The position numbers were made by a program, and so were the translations under genes. A stretch of DNA of 64,000 nt from Planctomycetota bacterium (GTDB taxonomy: Bacteria; Planctomycetota; UBA1135; GCA-002686595): NCBI GenBank assembly GCA_014237855.1, contig JABACD010000001.1, positions 124,001 through 188,000 on the forward strand, written 5' to 3'. Each line of letters starts with the position of its first letter. Position 1 is the first letter of the stretch. A model generated the notes under the pieces. The model worked only from the letters and a program-made list of their open reading frames with translations. It ran no database searches and had not been told where the DNA came from. Shown here in pieces: positions 17,582 to 25,531 of this stretch.

Positions 17582-18054
17582 TGGCTGAGCTGGAGCGCTG
17601 GAGAGATGAAAAAGTGAGGAACTGGCTGGCCAACTCTCGATGCGTACGCTGCCCGCGAGGAGCGCAAGAGAATCGCAATTTCATCTCCAGACCCCAATTC
17701 TATCCCATCAAGCGGGATTCGGTCGTATCAGAGTGAGCGACTGCACCTGCTGGCAGCTGGAGACGTTCCAGGCTGCGCGCCCCTCCAGCAACAGCCTGAG
17801 AAGCCCTGCTGGGATTGAGATGGCTGCCTCATTCCACCCTGCCTGAGCAAGACCCGGGATGTGGCCGTGGCCTCCGAGAACATCCAGGTGAACCCCATGA
17901 GGCAGTGTCACGAGTCGCTTCCAGCTCAAAAGAGGAGTTCCAGAACAGATTGCGTAATAGCTGACGACGAGCACCGTAAGGAGGGTCATCATCACCTAGA
18001 CTGAATCCTCTATCCCCGGCGGGTCCTGTTTTTCCTCAAAGTGTGTTTAACCCC
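17582..18054. other. Intergenic region between divergent secreted-protein genes
   Basis: This 473-base gap separates the propeller-like gene (minus) and the metalloprotease gene (plus). It must hold both promoters, but I see no convincing -35/-10 pair. It also carries a short minus-strand frame that looks like a broken C-terminal domain (17708-17995, separate entry). Confidence 0.5.
17708..17995 (-). pseudogene. Possible remnant of a secreted-protein C-terminal domain
   Basis: A 95-codon frame. Its second half (PHGVHLDVLGGHG, then AAISIPAGLLRLLLEGRAAW and QSLTLIRPNPA) has the order of elements of the C-terminal domain found in the neighbouring secreted protein: a 'hLDL...G' strand, then 'f.lpIP...LlGl....QA', then a closing strand. 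The N-terminus is hydrophobic but the protein upstream of the domain is missing. Either a decayed gene or chance; no start with a ribosome binding site is evident. Confidence 0.3.
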
Positions 18055-19395
18055 ATGACCTTTATCTCTTCGACTCTTACTGTCAAAGCTCTGGCCACGG
18101 CGACCCTCACCCTTGCCCTGACGGCAAGCAGCTCCGCCGCCCCCCAGCAATCCCCGGGCTCACCCGGCTTCGTTTGCGGAACCCCGTCGTTGTCGGAGCT
18201 GGGCCCTGCCGTCCACTTCGGCTCTCCCACCGACTGCGACTACAACACGAACACCGCCGGCAACCAGTACGACCCGGGCTACGTGATGCGCATCCCGGTG
18301 GTGTGGCACATCATCCATCAGACCGGCGGCTTCGGCAATGTGAGTGATGCGCGCATCTTCTCCCAGATGCAGTACCTCAACGACTCCTATCGTGCGGGTC
18401 TCGGCCCGAACGGAACGGACTCGATGATCGAGTTCTACCTCGCGACGGAAGACCCCAACGGGCAACCAACGAGCGGCATCACGCGAACCGCCAACAACAC
18501 CTGGTTCAACGATTCGGGGAGCTACGCGGCTGCGCTCTCCTGGGACACCAACCGCTACCTGAACATCTACACCCTCAACCCCCTTGGTGGTGGCGGCGTG
18601 ATCGGCTACGTGACGAACCTGCCCCAAGGGGGCATCGTCGGCACAGCCGACGACGCCGTTCGTATGCTGCACAGTGCAATCGACTCCTCGAACTTCCCCC
18701 ACGTGACTGCCCACGAGATCGGCCACCACTTCGGCCTGTGGCACACATTCCAGGGCGGCTGCCCCAACAGCGACTGCCAGACCCAGGGCGACCTCATCTG
18801 TGACACGAACGCGCAGGACAGTATCGACTACGTCTGTGGCACAAACGCCACGAGCTGTGGCGGCCTGGCGATCAATCCCAACAACTTCATGACCTACCAG
18901 GACGCGCCCTGCGTCTGGGAGTTCACGGCCGGACAGATTCAGCGCATGCGCTGCACCCTGGAGCACTGGCGGCCCAACCTCTACACCCCTGTTGGCTCAA
19001 GCTGGACCAACTACTGCACCTCGACACTGAACTCGAGCGGGGGCGCTGCAGTGATTTCGGGCACCGGCACGGCCAGCATCGGGCTCAACAATCTGGTCCT
19101 CGAAGCAACGCCCGTGCCGAACAGCGTCGGGATGTTCTTCTACGGGCCGCAGCAGGACATCGTGCCCTTCGGCAATGGCTTCCGCTGTGTCCAGGGTGGC
19201 CTCAACCGCATGGGCACGCACACGGCAACGAGCAACACGCTCACCCACGTGGTCGATGTCAACATGCCTTCTCCGAGCGGGCCGGCCTTCATCGCCGGAT
19301 CGACGTGGGACTTCCAGGCTTGGTTCCGTGACGTGCCCGGCAGGGGCGCGGAATTCAACCTCTCCGACGGCCTCGAGGTGAGCTTCACCCCCTGA
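18055..19395 (+). CDS. Secreted M43-family metalloprotease (pappalysin/cytophagalysin type)
   Basis: 446 residues with a signal peptide ending near SSSAAPQQ. The catalytic domain has RIPVVWHIIHQTGG, typical of the M43 N-terminus, and the extended zinc motif HEIGHHFGLWHTF with three His ligands and the catalytic Glu, followed by the Met-turn NFMTY about 60 residues later. Several Cys residues could form disulfides. The last 130 residues (YCTSTLNSSGGAAVISGTG ... FQAWFRDVPGRGAEFNLSDG) are a separate beta domain that I recognise from other planctomycete secreted proteins. Start: ATG 18055 is preferred; an in-frame GTG at 18043 is possible. A strong terminator follows the stop. Confidence 0.9.
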   Translation: MTFISSTLTVKALATATLTLALTASSSAAPQQSPGSPGFVCGTPSLSELGPAVHFGSPTDCDYNTNTAGNQYDPGYVMRIPVVWHIIHQTGGFGNVSDARIFSQMQYLNDSYRAGLGPNGTDSMIEFYLATEDPNGQPTSGITRTANNTWFNDSGSYAAALSWDTNRYLNIYTLNPLGGGGVIGYVTNLPQGGIVGTADDAVRMLHSAIDSSNFPHVTAHEIGHHFGLWHTFQGGCPNSDCQTQGDLICDTNAQDSIDYVCGTNATSCGGLAINPNNFMTYQDAPCVWEFTAGQIQRMRCTLEHWRPNLYTPVGSSWTNYCTSTLNSSGGAAVISGTGTASIGLNNLVLEATPVPNSVGMFFYGPQQDIVPFGNGFRCVQGGLNRMGTHTATSNTLTHVVDVNMPSPSGPAFIAGSTWDFQAWFRDVPGRGAEFNLSDGLEVSFTP

Positions 19396-19417
19396 TCAAC
19401 AGCGCTTTCACGATTCC

Positions 19418-19458
19418 CATCGGGGGGGGAGCTTCGGACAGAGGCTCCCCCCCCGATG
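19418..19458 (+). terminator. Intrinsic terminator with G8/C8 stem
   Basis: A perfect 15-bp stem (CATC-G8-AGC pairing with GCT-C8-GATG) closes an 11-base loop, 22 bases after the metalloprotease stop, and is followed by CATTTCTGG. The stem is extremely stable; the T-run is short. It can also block transcription from the convergent gene at 19509. Confidence 0.75.
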
Positions 19459-19508
19459 CATTTCTGGAGCACCCAAGCTCTCCCGACGACGCCTCCTCAT
19501 TCCCTGCC

Positions 19509-20510
19509 TCAGCGCTGGGTCCTCGATGGTTCCCCGACCACGGCCATTGCCAGATGGCCGAGGAGCCCAAAGAGCACAACATTGGCCAGCTGAACGATGT
19601 GAGCACCCAGCCCACTGGATAGAGCAAGCGCTTCGTTCACGCCGACCAGCTTGAAGCCGACCACCCAGCCGAACTCCTGGGTCCCTGCTCCTGCAAGACC
19701 GTTGATCGGCAGCAGGTTGGCCAGCACGGCCCAACTCGAGGCAAAGATGGTCTTCGCTGCGCCGAGATCCTGACCAAGGCCGAAGCCCCGGGCGAGTACG
19801 AAGTAAAAGACGAAGACTCCAGTCCAGATCAATACAGAGAGCAGGCCGGAGGTCAGCAGACGTCCCCCTCCACCTGCGTCCTGGAGGGCCGTGCCAATCC
19901 GCTGGGCGCTGGCCTCGAGCCTTCGGCCAATACCTGTGGAGTCCAGGCGCAACAGCCTCATCACGGCCGTCATCAGTCGGACCAGGACGCCGCTGCGACC
20001 GGAGATCACGAAGAGCAGGCCTCCACCGAGAAGCAAGACCAGGCCCAAAGGCCAGGACCAAGACTCTGCCAGGGTCCCCTCGGAGGCCAGCCAGAGGGTT
20101 GCACAGGCCAGGAAGGTCACCAGGGTTGCCAGGTCGAGCAGTCGGCTGACCACCAAGGACGCGAGGCCCTCGCCCGCAGGCACTCCACAGAAGTTCTTCA
20201 GGTAGAGCACGAGTGTTCCCTCACCCGTCTTGGCGGGGAGCACATAGGCCGCCAGGTTGTGTGAGGAGGAAACGGCCAGCACACCGCCTAGCGAGGGCCG
20301 ATGTTGAGGCGGTAAGAGCACCCGGAATCGAACAGCACGCAGCATGTAGATCCCGAGGTGGATGGTAAGCGCCTGGAGATACACCGAGGGCGAAAGGGCC
20401 CGCCAGCTGTCGAGTAGCTGCTCGAGGCTCAGCCCACCCCAGCGGAACAGAATCGCGAGTAGACCTCCCGCGATCAGCAGAGACAGTAGGACTCGAGTGA
20501 CAGGCCGCAC
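19509..20510 (-). CDS. UPF0104 / lysylphosphatidylglycerol synthase TM-region family membrane protein
   Basis: 333 residues with about eight membrane helices. The motifs of the family annotated as 'flippase-like domain' are present: RAVRFRVLLPP, then NLAAYVLPAKTGEGTLVLYLKNFCGVPAGEGLASLVVSRLLDL, and near the end LLPINGLAGAGTQEFGWVVG. Members are the membrane half of MprF or stand-alone proteins linked to glycolipid or polyprenol-glycan transport; the lysyl-transferase domain is absent here. GTG at 20510 is the only standard start in range. Position between a protease and a VWA protein gives no functional hint. Confidence 0.8.
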   Translation of the reverse strand: MRPVTRVLLSLLIAGGLLAILFRWGGLSLEQLLDSWRALSPSVYLQALTIHLGIYMLRAVRFRVLLPPQHRPSLGGVLAVSSSHNLAAYVLPAKTGEGTLVLYLKNFCGVPAGEGLASLVVSRLLDLATLVTFLACATLWLASEGTLAESWSWPLGLVLLLGGGLLFVISGRSGVLVRLMTAVMRLLRLDSTGIGRRLEASAQRIGTALQDAGGGGRLLTSGLLSVLIWTGVFVFYFVLARGFGLGQDLGAAKTIFASSWAVLANLLPINGLAGAGTQEFGWVVGFKLVGVNEALALSSGLGAHIVQLANVVLFGLLGHLAMAVVGEPSRTQR

Positions 20511-20587
20511 GAGCAGCAGCTTAGTGTGAAGTAATGCCGAGGCGAAGCCCGGTGATCATGATCTTCCAGCCCAGACCAGGGCCAGCA

Positions 20588-22753
20588 TCACCGCAGCTTG
20601 ATGTGCTTGCCGCCAGAGTCCTCTGCCAGCCACTCCAACACCTTCAGCTTGCTCCCGATCCCGATCGTGTTGATCTGAATATTCCGGTGCTCGTTCCAGG
20701 CCTGCACATCCTTGCGAATACGGTTGACATCGGTCACCGACACCGAGGGCTCCCCATCGGAGAGGATGAAGATCGTGTCCACCTCGGCGTCCCCAAAAGC
20801 CAACTTGATCGCGTCGTAAAGATTCGTCCCGCCACCGGGCTTGAGCCGCGCTACAAATGCCTCGGCCTCGTCCCGCTCGACCTGATTGGCACCGGCGATT
20901 CCATCCTCCAGCCAGGGATCGACCCCGCTGGAGAAGATGATGATGTTGAAGAGCGCACCTCGCTCCATGCTCTTGATCGCGTTGATCAGCTCCCGACGAG
21001 CGACGTCCATTCGCATCAGGCTTGTCTCACCCTCATAAGCGGTGACCATCTTCTCCTCCATCGACCCGGAGACATCGATGACGAAGACGACCCGGTGGCT
21101 CACTATCCTCACTCCAAAGAACTTGGAGTTGGTCACCTGCTTGAGGCGACGAAGTTCCTCCTTCTCGCGGGCCTCTTCCAGCTCAGCCACGCTGATCACG
21201 TCGAAGTCCTTGCCCTCTCTGCGCCACCAGGCAAGCCAGGACTTCTCGGCTCCGCGGAACGGCTGCCCCGTAAGGTTGAAGAGCACGTTCGCAAACTCGA
21301 TCTTGACGCGCCCGAACTCGCCCTGCATCTGCTCCACGATCGGCCCCACACACCGAGCCTCTCGCATCAGCTCAAGACCACGCAGGCAGGCTATCCGAGT
21401 CGACCAGTCGGGATTCTTGAAGCCTTCCACGAGCAGGTCGAAGTGCTCCCCGCGTCCATCCTTGCCAATCTGGTACAGGGCTGCGTTTCGAATCTCAACC
21501 TCAGGGTCCTGTGTGAACTCGAGCAAGCGCGCTTCCCACTCAGCGCTATCGCCTCCGAGCGTGCTGAGCAGGTCCATCATGTGCGCAATGGCCACGGGGT
21601 CGCCGAGGCCAGCCATCATCTCCTCAAGAGGTGCGAACGCCGTGGTGTCTGCCCGCTGAACCAGAAACCGCGCTGCGGCAAACCGCACGCTGAGATCCTC
21701 ATCCTCGAGCATGTCCTGAACCTTTCCATTGAGCTTCTCGTCCTCAGCATTGACGACACTGCGCAGCACGAAGCGCTTCTCGTAGGCCTTGCCCTTGTTG
21801 ATGCCCCGGATCAGCTTCTTGTTGACGGACTCCTCGTTCAACTCAGCGACCATGTCGCCCAGAGCCATCCGCAGATCCTCGGGGGTGGCAAACTTCTTCG
21901 CGTCTTCGATGAACCGCTTTGAGTGCTTCTTGAGCTCACCCTCCGACATGATCTGGGCGGACTTGATCCGCAGGTCTACCGGTGTCTCTGGATGCTTGTA
22001 GAAGTCCGCCGCCACCTTCTTAGCCTTTCGTGGACTTCGCTTGTCGAACTCCACGATTGCGATTAGCTGGATCTCGGGATGATCGCCATCGAGCGCATCT
22101 TCAATCTGTCGATCCTCGAGACTCCCGACCATGGCTCCGAAGGCCATGAAGCTGAGGGTAGGCAGGCGATAGACCACCACCTCTGGCTCGTCGCCCTTCT
22201 TCTTTCTCTTTTTCTTCGCCTTCTTATCGATCTCTGCCAATCCGAGCTCGCGCTCGTAGATGTCCCAGTACCACTTGCTGTCGCTCTCGTCCGCACGATC
22301 GATGTGGAGCTCGAGAGCTCGCTCGCGGACATCATCCTCGGCATTGGAGACAACGATCAGTTCCAAGAAGTTCTTGCCGAGTTCCGGGCACTCCTCCAGC
22401 GCATCCAGCGCAGCCTCACGTAGCTCCAACTCCTGGGATTCCGTCGCGACGTTTGCCAGCTTCTGCAACGCCAGCTGGTTGGCTTCTCCAACGCTATCGA
22501 AGATAGGCAGGCGCTTGAGGATCTCGATACGCATGTAGAGGCTTCCTTGCGAGCCGTAGAGCTCGATGAGCGCCTCCGCAGCCTCTCGCGACCTGAAGGC
22601 CCCGATCTTGTCCAGCACCTCCAGGTCGGTCTCCTCACGATTCTTCTTCACCTCTTCGACAAGGTCACTGAGCTCGTCCGGCACGGCTCCAATCGGCAGG
22701 GTTCCGAGGGTGGCGAGGGCAAACAGTGAGAAGGCCAGGAGTTTCAAAATCAT
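20588..22753 (-). CDS. Secreted HEAT-repeat protein with C-terminal von Willebrand A domain
   Basis: 721 residues with a signal peptide (MILKLLAFSLFALATLGTLPIGA). Residues about 30-500 consist of HEAT-like helical pairs (for example AEALIELYGSQGSLYMRIEILKRL, LREAALDALEECPELG, VRFAAARFLVQRADTTAFAPLEEM). A Lys-rich stretch (KKAKKKRKKKGDEPE) splits them near residue 190. The VWA domain (about 535-721) has an intact MIDAS: VVFVIDVSGSM, the Thr in GGGTNLYDAI and FILSDGEPS. The protein probably binds a partner through a divalent metal in the periplasm or at the surface. It resembles HEAT-VWA proteins common in planctomycetes. Single gene, flanked by gaps. Confidence 0.8.
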   Translation of the reverse strand: MILKLLAFSLFALATLGTLPIGAVPDELSDLVEEVKKNREETDLEVLDKIGAFRSREAAEALIELYGSQGSLYMRIEILKRLPIFDSVGEANQLALQKLANVATESQELELREAALDALEECPELGKNFLELIVVSNAEDDVRERALELHIDRADESDSKWYWDIYERELGLAEIDKKAKKKRKKKGDEPEVVVYRLPTLSFMAFGAMVGSLEDRQIEDALDGDHPEIQLIAIVEFDKRSPRKAKKVAADFYKHPETPVDLRIKSAQIMSEGELKKHSKRFIEDAKKFATPEDLRMALGDMVAELNEESVNKKLIRGINKGKAYEKRFVLRSVVNAEDEKLNGKVQDMLEDEDLSVRFAAARFLVQRADTTAFAPLEEMMAGLGDPVAIAHMMDLLSTLGGDSAEWEARLLEFTQDPEVEIRNAALYQIGKDGRGEHFDLLVEGFKNPDWSTRIACLRGLELMREARCVGPIVEQMQGEFGRVKIEFANVLFNLTGQPFRGAEKSWLAWWRREGKDFDVISVAELEEAREKEELRRLKQVTNSKFFGVRIVSHRVVFVIDVSGSMEEKMVTAYEGETSLMRMDVARRELINAIKSMERGALFNIIIFSSGVDPWLEDGIAGANQVERDEAEAFVARLKPGGGTNLYDAIKLAFGDAEVDTIFILSDGEPSVSVTDVNRIRKDVQAWNEHRNIQINTIGIGSKLKVLEWLAEDSGGKHIKLR

Positions 22754-22939
22754 TGAGATGGCGAGATGTTCAGGGACCCAGGAGGTCCATTACCGATCCA
22801 GAGCAGGAGGGCTGGCCCAGAGATGACACGGTGACAGGGTCGAACTGTCAACTTCAACTCCGTGATGGTCGATAGACGGGACTCAAGCCCACGGTAAGGG
22901 CTGACCTGTCCCTGTAAGGCGCCTTCGAACATCGTCCCC

Positions 22940-23383
22940 TTGAAGAACCTCTCTGTGATCCGCCCAATCGGAAATATCAGCTCGGAACAAGCTCGTGGAC
23001 TTCTGCGTCGCTTTCGCGACCTGAACCTCGGCCCCTGTGGAATAGAGGTGGGCACCAACGAGCGAGTGACGGTCTCTGGCTGTCTCTCTCTTGATCACCC
23101 GGTCGAGCGTGGAGTTCGCTACAGCCTCCACGAAGACTGTGGCACCGAGCGCGTACTTGGCATCCACTGGACAGAGGGGCGCCTGGTCATCTGCCTGGGA
23201 AACGAAGAGGGTCAGGACGACCACATGACCGGAGAACTCGATGTCCCTCTCGGCTGCGACGGACTTGGTCGAATCTCGGCACCAGAGCTCGGTGCACGGT
23301 TACACCTGCGGAACTCCGATGCTCGGGACGTGGAACACTTCCTGCGCCGGATCGTCCGAGCTGTGTATGCCAAGGCCAGCTGA
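22940..23383 (+). CDS. Small orphan protein of unknown function
   Basis: About 147 residues from TTG 22940; GTG 22955 is an alternative and no ATG is in range. I do not recognise a family. The frame uses mostly G or C at third codon positions and ends in a plausible amphipathic helix (RDVEHFLRRIVRAVYAKAS), which favours it over two overlapping minus-strand frames. It is acidic/basic mixed, with four Cys residues and no signal peptide or membrane helix. It is the only plus-strand gene in a minus-strand stretch. Confidence is moderate because the start is weak. Confidence 0.5.
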   Translation: MKNLSVIRPIGNISSEQARGLLRRFRDLNLGPCGIEVGTNERVTVSGCLSLDHPVERGVRYSLHEDCGTERVLGIHWTEGRLVICLGNEEGQDDHMTGELDVPLGCDGLGRISAPELGARLHLRNSDARDVEHFLRRIVRAVYAKAS

Positions 23384-23392
23384 GGCCTACAG

Positions 23393-24247
23393 CTAGAGCC
23401 TGGACTTCTTCTCGATCAAGTCTGCCAGCAATCCAACCGTCAGCAGTTGGACACAGGCCACGAACATGAGGACTGTCTTGTCACCCAGGTTAGGAGGCGT
23501 CTCCCAGAAGATGTCGTGGGCGAGAAAGGCGAACAGAATCGCAATCATCGCGAGGGTCAGCGGGTAGAAGACCTTCAGCGGGTTGAAGTAGAGCACCGTC
23601 CGGATGATCAACGCTGTGAACCCAAGCGTGTCCCGGATCGGCCTGATCTTCGAGCTACCAGCGCGGTGAGCGTAGTTGATCTTGATGTAGTCCACCGGAT
23701 GACCATTTGTCATGGCCGCCAGGGTGATCGTCGTCGTGAAGCTGAACCCGTTCGGCAGGATCGGCCGATACTCGAGCACGAAGTCACGACGGAAAGCACG
23801 CAAGCCAGAGTTGAGATCAGGAATCGTGGCTCCAGCCAGGAATGAGGCCAGGTGTCGTAGGGCCGCCTTGGCTGGCCGTCGGATCAGGGGGATGTGCACA
23901 TCAGCTCCCAGCCGCGCTCCAACCGCCATGTCGAACCCGTCGTCGATACGCTCGAGCAGGTCGGGAATACGATCTTCAGGGTAGGTGCCATCTGCATCAG
24001 TGATGACAACCACCTCAGTCTCCGCACGACCAAAGCCGGTCTTCAGTGCAGCACCATAGCCCTGGTTCTGGCGGTGCTCGATCACTCGCAGGGGCGGAAA
24101 TCGGCGCTTGAGGTCTTCCAGGATCTCAGCAGTCCCGTCGGTCGAGCCGTCATTGACGACGAGCACGAAGGTAGGCACTCCGAGTTCCAGGCCGCACAAG
24201 CGCTCGACGACGCCCGAGATGCCCTTCTCCTCGTTGTAGGCGGGCAC
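23393..24247 (-). CDS. Glycosyltransferase family 2, polyprenyl-phosphate type (DPM1/GtrB-like)
   Basis: At least 284 residues. The GT-A fold has PAYNEE, VVNDGSTDGT, the NQGYGAALKTGF helix and the metal-binding DADGTYPED. IPDLNSGLRAFRR and YAHRAGSSKIRPIRDTLGF are typical of dolichyl/undecaprenyl-phosphate sugar transferases, and two C-terminal membrane helices anchor it. Such enzymes charge a polyprenyl phosphate with a sugar on the cytoplasmic face. The start is a problem: GTG 24247 cuts off the first beta strand (VTIVV), which is encoded just upstream in the same frame; no ATG, GTG or TTG lies between there and the MutY stop, only CTG 24274. A GGGAGG motif at 24258-24267 suggests initiation close by. 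Confidence 0.85.
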   Translation of the reverse strand: MPAYNEEKGISGVVERLCGLELGVPTFVLVVNDGSTDGTAEILEDLKRRFPPLRVIEHRQNQGYGAALKTGFGRAETEVVVITDADGTYPEDRIPDLLERIDDGFDMAVGARLGADVHIPLIRRPAKAALRHLASFLAGATIPDLNSGLRAFRRDFVLEYRPILPNGFSFTTTITLAAMTNGHPVDYIKINYAHRAGSSKIRPIRDTLGFTALIIRTVLYFNPLKVFYPLTLAMIAILFAFLAHDIFWETPPNLGDKTVLMFVACVQLLTVGLLADLIEKKSRL

Positions 24248-24364
24248 GACGATCGTGACGCCTCCCGAACTCAGTCCGCTGGCACCAGGTGATGGGCTCT
24301 GCTGATCTTGGTATTCGATATCTGGTCTCCCGTGGGCGAAGTCTACGGCCTCAGTCGGGCCGAG

Positions 24365-25453
24365 TCATTCACTGACGCGCAGGACCTTGCGCGCCATTCC
24401 TGTCAGGGCCAGGTCCTCCAGCTGGCCTCGGTCAAACCAGCGCCAGCCAGAGGGGACCTCCCCCACCAGCTCCGCCGAGTGCACCTCGGCCCGAATCGAG
24501 TAGCGCGTGATCGAGTGGCGCAGGGCACCGAGGGGCCCTCCCGGGCTCAAGACCGGTGATTCTCCTGCCCTGGGCAAGAGCCTGGGAAACAGCTCTCCGG
24601 GCTGCTCGATGGGCAGGTCGGACACCTCGATGGTTGGGAACTGCCAGAGCCCCGCCATTCGACCTCCCACAGGACGTTGCTCGAGGAGTACGGCCCCCTC
24701 ACGCTCAGCCACGAAGATCGAGAGCTGGACCAGGGTGGGCTCGCGCTTCTCAGGCATCCGGGGGAGTTCGCCCGTCCGACCCTCTCTGTGAGCCACGCAT
24801 CCCCGGCGTACGGGGCACTCGCCACATCGAGGAGACCGTGGGACGCAGACCGTCGCCCCCAGCTCCATGACAGCCTGGTTCCAGGTTCCGGCCCCGCCCG
24901 ACCGTGGAACGAGCTCTCCTGCCAGACTCCAAAGCAGCCGGTTCATGCGGGTGGAACCCGCCACCTCGTCAATTCCGAAGAGTCGGGAGAAGACCCGCTG
25001 CACGTTGCCGTCGACAAGGGCCTCAGGCAGGTCGTAGGCAATCGAGAGGACCGCACCGGCCGTGTAGGGGCCAACCCCTGCGAGGGCCAGGGCCTCCTCG
25101 CGAGTGCGCGGAAACTCTCCACCATGCTGCCGAACGATCTCGATGGCAGCCTCGCGCAGCTTGCGAGCCCGATTGTAGTAGCCCAGGCCGCTCCACAGGG
25201 CGAGGACCTCGTCCTCCTCAGCCTCCGAGAGATCCTCGAGAGTTGGGAAGCGCTCGACAAACCGCGGCCAGTAGCTCAGAACCGTCTCGACGCGGGTCTG
25301 CTGGAGCATCGCCTCGCTGATCCACACTCGGTAGGAGTCACGGCTCTCGCGCCACGGTAGGGCACGGCACTCCCGCGAGTACCACTCCATCAGACGGCTT
25401 CGCAAGCTGGCGCGTCTGGATGGATTCAGGGTAGAGGAGTTCTTCGTCGTCAC
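24365..25453 (-). CDS. mutY: A/G-specific adenine DNA glycosylase
   Basis: 362 residues, the usual MutY length. The HhH-GPD domain has the catalytic Glu in SEAMLQQT (residue 47), the helix-hairpin-helix LAGVGPYTAGAV, and the catalytic Asp in LVDGNVQRV. The iron-sulfur loop is C-X6-C-X2-C-X5-C (CVPRSPRCGECPVRRGC). The C-terminal Nudix-like domain (AVLLEQRPVGGRMAGLWQFPTIE) recognises 8-oxoG. It removes adenine opposite 8-oxoguanine. The GT2 frame follows directly after the TGA in the same reading frame. Confidence 0.95.
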   Translation of the reverse strand: MTTKNSSTLNPSRRASLRSRLMEWYSRECRALPWRESRDSYRVWISEAMLQQTRVETVLSYWPRFVERFPTLEDLSEAEEDEVLALWSGLGYYNRARKLREAAIEIVRQHGGEFPRTREEALALAGVGPYTAGAVLSIAYDLPEALVDGNVQRVFSRLFGIDEVAGSTRMNRLLWSLAGELVPRSGGAGTWNQAVMELGATVCVPRSPRCGECPVRRGCVAHREGRTGELPRMPEKREPTLVQLSIFVAEREGAVLLEQRPVGGRMAGLWQFPTIEVSDLPIEQPGELFPRLLPRAGESPVLSPGGPLGALRHSITRYSIRAEVHSAELVGEVPSGWRWFDRGQLEDLALTGMARKVLRVSE

Positions 25454-25531
25454 CGCCGAATCCTACCGCCCACGCAATATCCGGGGCAATCCAGCCTGAT
25501 GACCATTCCCAGCTCCTCGCGGGTCCCCGGT

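Noticed and set aside
20534..21922. 462-codon plus-strand frame over the HEAT-VWA gene
   Set aside because: Antisense shadow with many His/Leu/Asp residues; the opposite strand has signal peptide, HEAT repeats and MIDAS.
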